64,000 bases of DNA. It comes from Tetragonia tetragonoides (taxonomy: Eukaryota > Streptophyta > Magnoliopsida > Caryophyllales > Aizoaceae). A model generated the notes under the pieces. It was not told the origin of the DNA, made no database searches, and saw only the letters and a list, made by a program, of their open reading frames with translations. Shown here in pieces: positions 45,177-55,885 of this stretch. The stretch's first letter is position 1; the number at the start of each line of letters is the position of its first letter. The stretch lies in assembly GCA_038025085.1 (NCBI GenBank), contig CM076147.1:27939001-28003000 (forward strand), in the 5' to 3' direction. The translations under genes were made by a program, and so were the position numbers.

Positions 45177-45320
45177 CTGGTGTGAGATCGAGTATTGGGT
45201 AGGAATCACCGCAAGAGCACAGAAGACTAAACAACTAACCTGGTGTGAGATCGAGTAATGGGCAGGAATCGCCGCAAGAGCACAGACCAACAAAGTGATC
45301 TTGTGCTGCAATAGTGACAT
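45177..45320 (-). pseudogene. HSP20-like chaperone paralog A, exon 1 with duplicated splice donor
   Basis: The minus-strand ATG at 45320 opens MSLLQHKITLLVCALAAIPA, a short hydrophobic N-terminus. The exon ends CACCAG before GTTAGT at 45240. A 63-bp tandem duplication repeats the exon end and donor, giving a second donor at 45177 that stays in frame for 21 more codons. Exon 2 is at 3310-3594, on the far side of element H. Homology to paralog B exon 1 (51867-51901) covers the shared 3' end of the exon. Confidence 0.5.
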
Positions 45321-45498
45321 TCAGTTAAAAAATGAATCTTACACACCAATCAAATTGTTCGAACTTCAACCCCCAACAAATCACCATCAACATAACACAA
45401 AATGAACTACCTAACATTTGCGATAAGCCATAATAGAAGGTTAACTTATTTTTAACTAATTAAACATTTTGTTGATTACATATTTAGATAAGACAATG

Positions 45499-45516
45499 CA
45501 TGACTTCTATATTCTT
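45499..45516. repeat. SINE target-site duplication, left
   Basis: CATGACTTCTATATTCTT, repeated with one mismatch at 45683-45700. Confidence 0.85.
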
Positions 45517-45682
45517 TTTTTTAGATAATATTAATATGTGTGTCCAAGCTTAGCCTAACTAATCCCACGGGCCCTAAAGTTAACGACCATGAAAACTTCC
45601 AATAGCCCTGAGGGGACTTGAACCTGGGACCTCTGAAACACTTATCAGATTTCATACCACCTGAGCTACCCTCCTCAAGGTT
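45517..45682 (-). mobile_element. tRNA-derived SINE
   Basis: A 166-bp insertion on the minus strand with a pol III promoter. The A box is TAGCTCAGGTGG (45657-45668) and the B box GGTTCAAGTCC (45614-45624), about 33 bp apart. An A-rich tail (T-run on the plus strand near 45517-45522) ends it, and 18-bp target duplications flank it. The head resembles a tRNA, but the downstream body is not a tRNA fold. It depends on LINE enzymes for movement. Confidence 0.85.
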
Positions 45683-45700
45683 CATGACTTCTACATTCTT
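45683..45700. repeat. SINE target-site duplication, right
   Basis: CATGACTTCTACATTCTT, partner of 45499-45516. Confidence 0.85.
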
Positions 45701-46174
45701 ATTCAAAACATCAGGTTAGAGTTAGACAGACCTACAAATAAATCACTAAAAATCTGTTATATATTTGGAACTGGAAAGGGTTTTGGCAGGATAAAGGCCT
45801 CAAAACATCAAATAGACTCAATCACAATCCCAGTATGAGTGGGATCTAAAAAAACTTTTAAATATCATGCAACAAAATAGACCATGAAAGTTCTTTTTAT
45901 CATGCAACTCTGCATAATATTCTGAAAAGCCAATCCATTTTAAAGCTAACATTGATTGTTCACTCCAACTCACAGTACAGGTGTATCACGAGCCACACAT
46001 AATTTGGCATTCAAGCACTTCAAATTGGACCGGAAACAATCAGATTTGCTAAAAATAACTGAATCCCTTGAATCAAAACCCATATCCCATCCGAGACCCA
46101 AGTCCAAGAAAATAGCTTTAAGAAATAGTTGTCGCTCTACCACGCATGCCACCACCACCTTTTCTTCTGCACAA
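45701..46174. other. Host DNA, no gene recognised
   Basis: A minus-strand open frame (45970-46239) has no recognisable domain. Confidence 0.4.
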
Positions 46175-46294
46175 AACTTTGTAAACCAAGATATGTCATG
46201 AACACTGTGAGTAGTGACACACTCAAACCATAAATGCACAGCTTGTTAAGAAACTCAAGCCCTCTTTGGACTCGCTATATTCTGTTCTTTTTTG
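46175..46294. repeat. Direct repeat X, left copy
   Basis: About 120 bp that matches 50790-50907 with scattered differences (from AAACTTTGTAAACC to CTGTTCTTTTT). The two copies bracket 4.5 kb of repeat-rich DNA. Confidence 0.75.
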
Positions 46295-47035
46295 CCGTGT
46301 TTTCTATAATACTGTGCCGCACGCTGTAGTTCCACCATTAGGCGCGTGAGGGACAAATGCGTTGATAATGAAGGGCTAGAGCCGGTTACGAAGGCTCCTT
46401 TTGACCGGAAATTCAATCTGCGTATTTTATTCGACCAATAAACTTACTAGTCGAATTTAAGTGAAGCTGAGGCATTGTAAAATGAGCCTTTGTAATTGCG
46501 CCAGAAAGCAATGTAAAAGTTAGAAGAAGTGGTGTATTTACTATTAGACATGTAGTAGAACTAATATACGGAGTATTAGATTGAATGAAAATAGATGAAC
46601 TTGTATCATAACTAAATATATGTACAAGTTAAACATTATGGTCTGCCAATATGTTCACAAGAAGATTAAATAGAATAACAATTGACGAACTTGTAACATA
46701 AATATAAAATTGGTGTACTAGTTAAAAATTATGATCCAACAATATGTTTGTAACTTACTTTATTGGAAAAAGTAGTAGACCAATTAAATCTTTTGGTATG
46801 CCAATATGTCTGTGACTTAGTTTATTGAAAAATGAGTCAATCACATAAATACTCAACATTTGAAACAAGACGGTGCATCATTATCTCTAAATGGTCATAC
46901 TGATTTGGAGTACTTATTTATCAAAGTTAACTGTGCGTAATGTGTACATGGAGTATAATACATTTTTCTATTAAAAATACATCATAAACCATGAACATTG
47001 GTGCAACATATATCGTAGATGGACTGATGGGCAAT
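46295..47035. other. AT-rich DNA with diverged short repeats
   Basis: Units built on AACTTGTAWCATAA and CCAATATGTYTGTRACTTA recur between 46590 and 46850. No gene seen. Confidence 0.45.
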
Positions 47036-47280
47036 GCCTTGTATTATATATTTCTTTGTAGGGAGTGCACGTGTATCTAAGTATGTACTATCTTCATGAA
47101 AAATATTTTTTTTAAAGTTGATGAAAAAGTTGTAATATTGGTGAATTATTACATGTAAATAATAAGTCTTATATGGAGTATTTTGTTTGAAAAGTGATGT
47201 GTATCTAATGATATATGGAGTATACATACGTTACTTGCCAACAAAAAAGAAAAAAAATCTTTACTTTTAATGGTGTTGTT
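47036..47280. repeat. Dispersed repeat R1
   Basis: About 245 bp, homologous to 48124-48386 in direct orientation and to 50610-50779 in inverted orientation. Landmarks are TTGTATTATATATTTCTTTG and GATATATGGAGTA. It probably derives from a degraded transposon. Confidence 0.65.
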
Positions 47281-48123
47281 GTGATATAATTATCTTTACT
47301 TTGTCGTGAGTTTTTTTTTTCTTTTTATTTTCCTCTTTTTCAGAAAAGCAAATAACCTAACAAACTTTTAAAAATATAATAAAAAAATCATGTTAAAACC
47401 TGAAAAGATATGAAATTAAACAAGAACCTTAACTAGAACTAAAGTAAAATTAAAATTAAAAGAGGGAAAATTATGGAAAATTCTTATATAGTTCAGAAAT
47501 GTGAAAGGAAAATGGAAAAAAAAAATCTAGAAAACTAGGTAAAATAAAATAAAAAGAGAAAAATAAATAATAGTTTGGGTTGTATCCGTATAGTGCTCTT
47601 TAAGCTAATATGTTTTGTTGTAAAAGTGATGTATCTGCTACTTCTTATGAATTATGGATTGTGTATTGAAGTAAGTAAGGTAAAGAAAATTGTTGGTGTA
47701 CATCATTTGAAGCAAAGGGTTGTCCAATAAACTTATTTTGGTGATTTATTCTATATTTATTTTGATATGAAAAATGGTTCACCAATGAATTAGTTGGCTG
47801 ACTGATGTGTACAATAGTGAAAGGATTCATTTAAATAGATGGTGTATATAATATCGTTTTTAAGCAGGAAACATGTTATACAATAATAAATTGAGTATCT
47901 TTCCAAATCCATAATTATCAATTGTATATACCTTAGGAAAATGTATTGTATCTATAAGTTGAGAAAAGAAATGGTGATATTAAAAAAGGATGATCACTGA
48001 AGTTTTTGGTGGATTGATGTGTACCCTATTGAAAGGAATCATTTCAATACATCGTGTATATACTAGGTTATTTGAAGTAGGAAACATGTAATGCAATTAT
48101 AAAGTGAATTTTTGGTAGATAAT
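47281..48123. other. AT-rich DNA with degraded internal repeats
   Basis: 47803-47895 and 48019-48110 share GATGTGTACNNTA, GAAAGGANTCATTT and GGAAACATGT in order, so they are diverged copies of one sequence. No gene seen. Confidence 0.45.
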
Positions 48124-48386
48124 GACTTGTATTATATATTTCTTTGTAGGAGTGTACGTGTGTCTACGTGTGTATTGTCTTCATGAAAAATAAATATTTT
48201 TAAGTTGATGAACCTTATTTGATGATAAAATAGTAATATTGGTGAATCGTTACATACATGTAAATAATGAGCCTTATTTGGAGTAATCATGTTTGAAAAG
48301 TGATTTGTGCCTAATGATATATGGAGTACACATACGTTACTTGACAACAAAACGAAAATATTTACTTTTAATAGTGTTGCAGCGAT
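48124..48386. repeat. Dispersed repeat R2
   Basis: Direct copy of 47036-47280. Confidence 0.65.
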
Positions 48387-48845
48387 GTTATATATCACTA
48401 CTCTCTTCATCTATATCACTCCTCGCGTAACAGTATACCACTCCTCGCGTAACAGGATATCACTCATATCCTTCATCTAATGAATCAAACTTCATTTGGA
48501 TAATGATCAATGGTGGGGGCATTCAGTCAGTCCCATAATCAGTAGTGACATCATCTTCACTCTCATCGTCAGGCGAGATCGGAATTGTGGCATCCGGTTC
48601 TGTTTCTTTACCCATGTTCACATTTTGAAACTCGGAAGACACATGAATAGTGGATTCGTCCCGTTAATTTGACAGTGTCCCTTCACTAAATATATGAAAA
48701 ATGATTGACCATGTGTAGGTCTGTTTATATGAAAATACAACATACGAAGGAAATAGCATTTCCAAATCTCAATAATTAAAAGCATTACATTAAATCCTAG
48801 GGAATAACTATTTATATGTCTAGTACAACATATATGAAAAATGCT
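48387..48845. other. Host or transposon remnant with short acidic frame
   Basis: CACTCCTCGCGTAACAG is tandemly repeated near 48419-48453. On the minus strand 48523-48665 encodes an acidic C-terminus (ISPDDESEDDVTTDYGTD and stop) that looks like the end of a protein. It has no recognisable domain and is too short to name. Confidence 0.35.
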
Positions 48846-49461
48846 CAACAGTTTTAAGAACGAGTAATGCTTGCATACATGCCTTCATTCTTATAATAGT
48901 CGGTCATTTTGAACTATAGTCTATCATAGTTTGGACGAATGTGAAGTGAAGCATTCATCCTTCACATCCTAGTACACCACATTGCAATTGATCAACTATT
49001 TTAAGAACGAAACATGCCCCCCTACTTGCCTTCAAGCTTACAATAGTCGGTCATTTTAAACTATGGGCTACCATAGTTTGGACAAATGTGAAGTGAAGCA
49101 TTCATCCTTCACATCCTAGTACACCACATTGAAATTGATCAACTATTTTAAGAACGAGGCACGCCCTCCTACTTGTCTTCATGCTTACAATAGTCGGTGA
49201 TTTTAAACTATGGTCTACCATAGTTTGGACAAATGTGAAGTGAAGTATTCATCCTTCACATCCTAGTACACCACATTGCAATTGATCAACTATTTTAAGA
49301 ACGAGACATGCCCTCCTACTTGCCTTCATGCTTACAATAGTCGGTCATTTCTAACTATGATCTACCATTGTTTGGACAAATGTCAAGTGAAGCATTCAAC
49401 CTTCACATCCTTGTACACCACATTGTAATTGATCAACTATTTTAAGAATGAGGAATGCCTT
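48846..49461. repeat. 147-bp tandem repeat array, about 4.2 units
   Basis: Units start at 48846, 48993, 49140 and 49287, with a partial unit from 49434. The period is exactly 147 bp each time, measured at CGGTCATTTT (48901, 49048, 49195, 49342; the third has a one-base change). Each unit holds the imperfect palindrome AAACTATGGTCTACCATAGTTT. Non-coding, satellite-like. The array is cut off by the LTR-like block at 49463. Confidence 0.9.
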
Positions 49462-49462
49462 C

Positions 49463-50252
49463 TGTTGTGGTCCGCACCTCGACATCTCGGTAGCAGCGTC
49501 ACAGACACTCAATGCTCGGTCATGAGTGTCGCAGACAGGCATCAGCGACTAGCCAACTAGGTTGCGACTAGGTGTGATGTTCGGTCACAGGTGTCGGGCT
49601 CTGGAATGCCCGGACAAAGTGTGGAATTCGTCGGACAAGGATGAGCGCAGTACTTCTTTGAGGGATGAGAAGGTCCACAGTGGAGTAGGATAATGAGGAA
49701 CAAGGTTTGAGTTCCATTGGAGATTGAGTATAAAAGTTATGCAACTTTGTTGTTCACTCGCATTAGTTAGGCTGAACCGTATAAGACTCTTTAGGGGGTA
49801 GTAGGTTTTCAGCTCTCCACCTCCCCTGGGTGCACGGATGGTTGGCAAACATCATGACACTTAAGTGAGCTTCCCCGAAATGGGACAGGCTTGATAGAAT
49901 ATCATAGGACAGCGTTGAGTCTCCTCGGGATAGGATAACCCGGGGACATTATCGAGTAGCCGACGAGCTCGATAGTGTGCATCATGCGCCGAGAGGAAAG
50001 TTGCCATTTTGAGACGGTTGCCATATTTTAGAATGCTAATTGTTGGGTATGTTTTATTAACCCTTTGGTTTTCCCTTCGATAAAACGTTGGTAACAGAAA
50101 TTTTGACCATTTCATGATTTTTCTTTATTCAGTGTCTTTCAAATGCTTTTCTAACTTGACGTTCCTTTAACTTATCTAATCTCCCGATTCAATTACAAAT
50201 TACAATTCTATAAGGATCGCAAAGACGCTGCGAAATGTCCAAGATCCTTACA
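49463..50252 (+). mobile_element. Possible solo LTR, about 790 bp
   Basis: The block begins TGTTGTGGTCC and ends GATCCTTACA, so it has TGT...ACA termini. It is richer in G and C than its surroundings and has a TATA-like box at 49729-49736. It interrupts the fifth unit of the 147-bp array. The flanking five bases (CCTTC and TGTAG) do not match, so no target duplication supports it. Confidence 0.35.
49729..49736 (+). promoter_or_regulatory. TATA-like box in the LTR-like block
   Basis: TATAAAAG, near the middle of the block. Confidence 0.35.
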
Positions 50253-50609
50253 TGTAGACAACTAGTTTACAAGAATATACCTCTTGTTCCGCCTTTCCCC
50301 CCTCTTTTTTCTACAAGTAGACAACTAGTTCATAAGATCTACTTGTTTCGTGTTATTATTTATGAATTTATGGATTCTAATTTATGAGCAATTTGATCCA
50401 AAACCTATTTTGCAAAGACAACAATAACACAACAATTTTAATAAAGAACAAAGACAACCAAAAAAAATTATAACCCATTTAATTATTTTTAATTATCTTA
50501 ATTTGATCTTCAATGAACATACAGTTTATCATGTCATGCATTGCATTACTTTTTAATGATTTTGTTTTAGTTTCCAAGTAACCTGTAGTACTCCATAATT
50601 ACGCACACT
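50253..50609. other. Host DNA, no gene recognised
   Basis: TAGACAACTAGTTNAYAAGA occurs at about 50255 and 50317. Otherwise AT-rich. Confidence 0.4.
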
Positions 50610-50779
50610 CCACATCTCAAAATAATGACTCCAAATAGGGTTGGTAATTTATATTTAATGATTCACCAATATTATTAATTTTATACCAAATAAGTTTCGT
50701 CAACTAAAAATATTTTATTTTCATAAAGACAATATACTCTAACACACATGCTCGTACACTTCCTTCAAATAAATATATA
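50610..50779. repeat. Dispersed repeat R3 (inverted)
   Basis: The reverse complement resembles R1 and R2 (AATATTGGTGAAT, then TATTGTCTTNATGAAAA). Confidence 0.55.
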
Positions 50780-50789
50780 CAATTCAAAT

Positions 50790-50907
50790 AAACTTTGTAA
50801 ACCAAGATATGTCATTAACATTGTGAGTAGGGACACACTCAAACTATAAATGCACAGCTTAGTAACAAACTCAAGCCTTTTGGACTCTCTATACTCTGTT
50901 CTTTTTG
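50790..50907. repeat. Direct repeat X, right copy
   Basis: Partner of 46175-46294. Confidence 0.75.
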
Positions 50908-51395
50908 CAAACTAGAAAGTCTGTTAGGCCATTGTCCTCTGACGGGAGCACAGGGCTACTTCAGAAGTGTGAAATATAACTAACATATTCTTTCTCCAAA
51001 TCCACCAGAAACTAGAAAGGTGGAATTGCACCAATATTCCCTGCCGGTCTTCCTACCATAGAAGCCTTTTAAAAATCAACCTTAATCACCTCACAAGATG
51101 AAAAGCGACTAGCGAAAACATATTTTGTCAACCACATGTCATTTTAAATATGTAACCTACACCGCAGATCCATGAACTTACAACAACAAAGACAAATTGT
51201 GTTCAAGTACATTCATACTTTAAGAACGGCCAACAGATTTTGTCAACAACACTTCATAATTGAAAAACCTAACTAAACATCATTCTTTGTCAGCAGGGGT
51301 CAATTTAAACAAAGTACATACATACTAATAACTCCATTGCAAAGCAATACTTAATTATAGTACTTAATTACAATAACTCAGCCTCATCAAATTAA
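50908..51395. other. 3' flank of HSP20-like paralog B
   Basis: 51280-51390 resembles 3200-3310 downstream of paralog A. No other feature seen. Confidence 0.4.
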
Positions 51396-51765
51396 TTAAG
51401 AAAACTTTTGACTTCGGAGCAGGACCCTCAGCACGCCGTCTTCGATCTCAGAACGGATAATGACGACGAAACAACACGTACATCGCAGGCGGAGTAACAA
51501 CTCGTACTCTCGGGTACCGCCGTCCAAACAATGCTCCTCTCCATCATCTCCCCCAACTACCAGAGGGCGCATGATCGGGTCAGTCCAACAAGTCAGTTTC
51601 AGAGTTTCCTTCCCCAAACCAGGAAGGTCAACTCTGAAATACTGTTGTTGTTGACCGATCTCGTCAACAATACATCTCTGGAAAAAAAACGCCCTCCATT
51701 CCCTCCAATAAAAATGGAGTAATAGGGGAGAACTCCGTACTATCACCCGTCACTATGCCAAAAAG

Positions 51766-51802
<37 letters not shown>

Positions 51803-51901
51803 AGTTTTATCAATAATCAAAAAATCAAATGAGAAATAAAGGACTAAAGAAGAGTCAACAACTAACCATGTGTGAGATCGAGCAATAGGCATGAATCGCC
51901 G
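51396..51901 (-). pseudogene. HSP20-like chaperone paralog B, interrupted in exon 1
   Basis: Exon 2 (51677-51396) follows an acceptor TTTTTTCCAG and is open to its stop. It has YFRVDLPGLGKETLKL near its start and SEIEDGVLRVLL near its end, matching the first and last conserved blocks of the alpha-crystallin domain of small heat-shock chaperones. The intron (51866-51678) starts GTTAGT and holds a run of 36 adenines at 51766-51801. Exon 1 is represented only by 51867-51901 and is cut by the LTR of element F2. Compared with paralog A the coding part of exon 2 is intact. Chaperone function is inferred from the family pattern. Confidence 0.6.
51766..51801 (+). repeat. Poly(A) run in paralog B intron
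   Basis: 36 consecutive A residues. Paralog A has an A-rich stretch with interruptions at the same intron position, so this is probably expansion rather than a retroposon tail. Confidence 0.8.
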
Positions 51902-52382
51902 TGTAAACACCAAATTTTTAACTAACCTTTTTAATTTACTGTTAGAATTATTTGTATTTTTTTTTATATTATTAGAGTCTATAAAAGATTTCAATTTTTT
52001 TTTTTTGTGGTTAATGATCTTTTAGTGTTGGGTCACTTTAGTCTAGAATTAGAGTCCATCCTTTTTATTTAGTATGCACAAATGACAAAACCCACAAAAA
52101 CAAAACAAAACAAAGAAAAAAGCAAAAAAAAAAATCTGAATACATAGTGGGGCCCACGAGAAATTAAAAAAAATTAAAAAAACCAACAAAATCCCCATCT
52201 CCTATACGTGAACTACCCCCTCCCCTTTTTTATTTCTACTTTTTTTTTTGTCTTCTCTTTCTTTCCCTTTTCCTTTTCTTTTATGTTTCCTTTCCCTCTT
52301 TCCTTTGTTTTGTTTTTATTCAATTTGTCTTATCCTCCTAAATCACCCCCAACTAGGCACCTATTAGTTTAGGTTTATCCTC
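51902..52382 (+). mobile_element. F2 LTR, left part (split by LINE)
   Basis: It starts TGTAAACACC, close to TGTAGACGCC of F1, directly after GAATCGCCG of HSP20-like exon 1. Composition and order (A-rich stretch, then CT/T-rich stretch 52210-52320) parallel 55886-56420 of F1. A 13-bp word TTATCCTCCTAAA occurs at about 52331 and 52369. The LTR resumes after the LINE at 60556. Confidence 0.65.
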
Positions 52383-53171
52383 CTAAAGGGTTTTGATAAT
52401 GCTTTTGCTGTTAGTAGTATAGGCAGGTCGGGTGGTTTGTGTGTTTTATGGAAGAGTGATTATGACTTTACTGTGGTATCATACTCCCAACACCATATAG
52501 CAGAAGATGTTGTTGATGGTGTGAGAGGACGGTGGAGGTTCATTGGAATTTATGGGTGGCCGGAGGCACAAAATAAGTTTAAAACTTGGGAGCTAATGGG
52601 TGAGCTCTGTATGGCGACAACCACGCCAATTGTCTTTGGTGGCGATTTCAATGAGATTCTGTCCATGGAGGAGAAGGAGGGGGGAGTGGAACATGAACAA
52701 CGGGCTATGGAGGGGTTTCGAGAAGTTATGGAAACTCACTGTTTGCGGGATTTGGGTTTCGAAGGCGCACGTTTCACTTGGGAACGTGGCAGGAGTATGG
52801 AGACTTGTATTCGTGAGAGGCTTGACAGGTTTGTATGCAACTCTACTTGGGCAAACCTTTTCCCTGGGTGCTGGGTGAAGAACATGGTCAGGTATAAATC
52901 TGATCATGCTCCAATCTGTCTAAATACACGTGCAAAGAGGAGAACCAGGAGAGAAAAGAAACGATTCAGACTTGAAACCTTTTGGCTCGAGGATGACGAA
53001 TGTGAACAGATTGTCAGAGCAACATGGAGAGATAGAGGGCTAATTGACCCACTTGAAAAAGTTCAGAGCTGTGCAGATTCGCTTTGGTCATGGAGCGATG
53101 AAAAATTTGGAAACTTGAAAAAACAGCTTGGGGAGACTGAAAAAAGGTTGGCAGTAGCTCAACAACGCTAG
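52383..53171 (+). pseudogene. LINE endonuclease domain (truncated)
   Basis: APE-type endonuclease nicks the target DNA. Visible: FIGIYGWPEAQNK, FGGDFNEIL, FTWERGRSMETCIRERLDRF and YKSDHAPI. These are the conserved catalytic blocks from the middle to the end of the domain. The N-terminal catalytic block is missing by truncation. A TAG at 53169-53171 ends the frame. Confidence 0.9.
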
Positions 53172-53477
53172 CCTTTACAGCAGGTTATTGATGAATGTAT
53201 TCAGCTTGAGGGAAAGCTAGATGAATTACACAAGCAGAATGAGGCTTACTGGCATGTGTGAGCTCGAGTAGCAGAGTTAAAGGAGGGTGATCGTAATACT
53301 TCTTATTTCCATCATAAAGCTTCACACAGGAGGAAGAGGAATTTGATCACAGGCTGAATGGATGATCAGGGTACTTAGCGTAATGGAGACACGGAGATTG
53401 AAGAGATTGTAACAAATTTTTTCTCTGATCTATTCTCATCAAGCGACCCAACGAACTTTGAGGAAGCTTTAGCGGGT
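53172..53477 (+). pseudogene. LINE endonuclease-RT linker with stops
   Basis: In the same frame the linker has a TGA near 53260, another near 53354 and a TAG near 53376. It contains the plant L1 pattern LKEGDRNTSYFHHKAS with clear homology throughout. Confidence 0.8.
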
Positions 53478-54660
53478 GTGAAACCCGTCGTAAGTGACAG
53501 TATGAATCGAGTGTTGACACGACCATATAGCTCGGTTGAAAGTCATGAGGCTCTTATGCAGATGCACCCCACAAAAGCACCGGGGCCGAATAGATTGCAC
53601 GCTCTTTTCTTCCAGCGCTACTGGCACATTGTTGGAGATGATGTGGCGGGTTATATTAATGCTTTGCTGCATGATAGAGGCTCGATGATCCGGGTTAGCA
53701 GTACTCATGTGGCTCTCATACCCAAGGTAAAATCCCCTACAAAAATCTCAGAATATAGACCTATTAGCCTTTCTAATGTTATTTATAAATTACTTACAAA
53801 GGTTGTGGCAAATCGATTAAAATTATTTTTGGGGTCTATAGTTTCTGAAAATCAAAGTGCTTTTGTGCCAAAGAGACTTATTAATGATAATGCTTTGATT
53901 GCAATGGAGTTGTTTCATTGTATGAAAGCTACAAGAAAAGGTTCGATGGCGATGAAATTAGATATGAGTAAGGCGTATGACGTAGTGGAGTGGGTGTTTC
54001 TGGAGAAATGCTTGTTACAGATGGGGTTTGATTGTGCTTGGGTACGTATGATTTTGAGATGTGTATCCTCTGTGTGTTATTATTTCATTATTAATGGGCA
54101 ACCAAGGGGTTTGGTGGTACCTTCTCGTGGCCTCCGGCAAGGTGACCCTATCTCTCCATATCTTTTCATTCTTGTCGTGGAGGCATTTTCTGGTCTTATA
54201 AGAAAGGCGGCCGAGGACAAGGTTATTCGTGGGATCCGTGCTAGTAGGAGTGGGCCACAGATTTCTCATTTATTTTTTGCAGATGACAGTTTACTCTTCA
54301 CAAGATCCAAACGACGGGAATGCCAAGAAATTGCCACTATTCTAGGCAAATACGAGAGGGCTTCCGGGCAGAAGGTTAATTTTGAGAAGTCGGAGGTTTC
54401 TTTTAGTAAGGGAGTCACTGTAAATACTAAAGAGCAGTTGCGGCAAATTATACAGATGTGGATTGTGGATAAACATGAAAAATATCTTGGGCTTCCAACG
54501 CTCGTTGGGCGCTCAAAGAGGACTATTTTTGCAATTATAAAGGAAAGAGTGTGGAAGAAATTACAGGGATGGAAGGAGAAAATGCTCTCGGTGGCGGGGA
54601 AGGAGGTTCTTCTTAAATCTGTCATTCAAGCTATTCCTTCATATGTCATGGGGGTTTTTA
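53478..54660 (+). pseudogene. LINE reverse transcriptase
   Basis: RT motifs in order: KAPGPNRLHALFFQRYW, SEYRPISLSNVIYKLLTKVV, SENQSAFVPKRLINDNAL, MKLDMSKAYDVVEW, GLRQGDPISPYLFIL and the catalytic FADD at 54276-54287. The catalytic core is intact. A frameshift near 54660, after SYVMGVFK, moves the reading to the next frame. Confidence 0.95.
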
Positions 54661-55518
54661 AAAATCCCTGTAACTTTGATAAAGGATATCCATTCCCTTA
54701 TGGCTCGTTTCTGGTGGGGGCAAACTGGTGACTCAAGAAGGATACACTGGAAATCTTGGAATTCTTTGTGCAAGCCAAAATGTGTTGGCGGAATGGGCTT
54801 CCAAGATCTCTCTGTTTTCAATGATGCATTATTGGCAAAACAGGTGTGGCGGTTGCTTCAGGGCGACGATACTCTTTGCGGTAAGGTCTACAAGGCAAAG
54901 TACTATGCTAAAACTTGGGTACTTGATTCATATCTGGGTCATCGTCCAAGTCATGCATGGCGAAGTATATGGGGCTCAAAATCTCTCTTAACTGAAGGTC
55001 TGCTATGGCGGGTTGGTGACGGGCATAGTATCAAAATATGGGCGGACCCATGGTTGGCTGATGGGTGTGGCCATATGGCCACCACGCCTTGCCCGATTTA
55101 TCACGAGGAACTTCATGTGGCAGATCTTATTGATAGGGAGAGAGGGTGCTGGAGAGTGGAGTTAATTGACTCTATTTTCAATGATCGTGATCGAGACTTG
55201 ATTTTGGCTATCCCTGTGAGTGAACGAGCACCTCGAGATATTTTGAGGTGGGCGTTTTCGCGAGATGGATACTATACTGTACGCACTGCATATTTGTTGG
55301 GGAAAGGGATAAATTTTGATGAAGTGAAAAGTTGTTGGCCAGCGATTTGGGATGCGGATTTAATCCCCAAGGTGAAGAACTTTTTATGGAAAGCAAGTTC
55401 GAATATTCTCCCAACAAGGGCCCTTCTCAAGTATAGACATATCGTAGAGAACGACAGCTGCCCACTGTGAGATTTAGCTCCTGAAACTACGCTTCATGCA
55501 ATTTGCCACTGTGAGGCG
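54661..55518 (+). pseudogene. LINE RT C-terminal region with zf-RVT
   Basis: After the frameshift the protein continues MARFWWGQTGDSRRIHW and later WRVGDGHSIKIWADPWL, then PKVKNFLWKASSNILPT. The end of the zinc-binding region (CHCE) follows an in-frame TGA at about 55468. Confidence 0.85.
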
Positions 55519-55885
55519 GTGAAAGGAGTGTGGATGGCGAGCCCTTGTGCTACTGCAGTACAGGTTAATGAAGGGTTTTCGTTCGATGACTTGGTGACTA
55601 GGTGGAAGGAAGAGTTATCAGATGATTTATTTCAAATGGCCTGCACTATAGGTTGGGGAATTTGGTTTGCTAGGAACCTGAAGGTTTTTGAAGGTAAGCT
55701 GACAGCTAGTGAGGTAATTTTGTCACGAGCTCTCAGGCTCATGGATGAGCTCTCCAAGGTAGAGAAGAAAAGACATGCCCCTGTACCTTCAATTTCACTT
55801 GTGGGTGGCAATGTTTGGTTACCACCAGAGGAGGGATTGATTAAAATAAATGTTGATACACATATGATCATTGATAGGTGGGTTG
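55519..55885 (+). pseudogene. LINE RNase H, first part
   Basis: Ends in LIKINVDTHMIIDRWVV, the first strand of RNase H with its first catalytic Asp. It is cut at 55885 by F1. The target duplicate GGTTG is 55881-55885. Joining across F1 restores the frame. Confidence 0.85.

Noticed and set aside
45517..45682. tRNA gene on the minus strand
   Set aside because: A and B boxes are present, but there is no cloverleaf end or CCA-type acceptor stem, and a tail plus target duplications show a SINE.
48846..49461. Regular repeats as a CRISPR-like array
   Set aside because: The whole 147-bp unit repeats without unique spacers, and the context is a plant genome.
49458..50257. Five-base duplication proving the 790-bp block is a solo LTR
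   Set aside because: The flanking pentamers CCTTC and TGTAG differ, so the call stays tentative.
52328..52382. TTATCCTCCTAAA or TAGTTTAG as the LINE target-site duplication
   Set aside because: TTATCCTCCTAAA has both copies left of the LINE. TAGTTTAG also occurs at about 60567, but extra bases lie between it and the poly(A) and between it and the LINE start. Neither is convincing.
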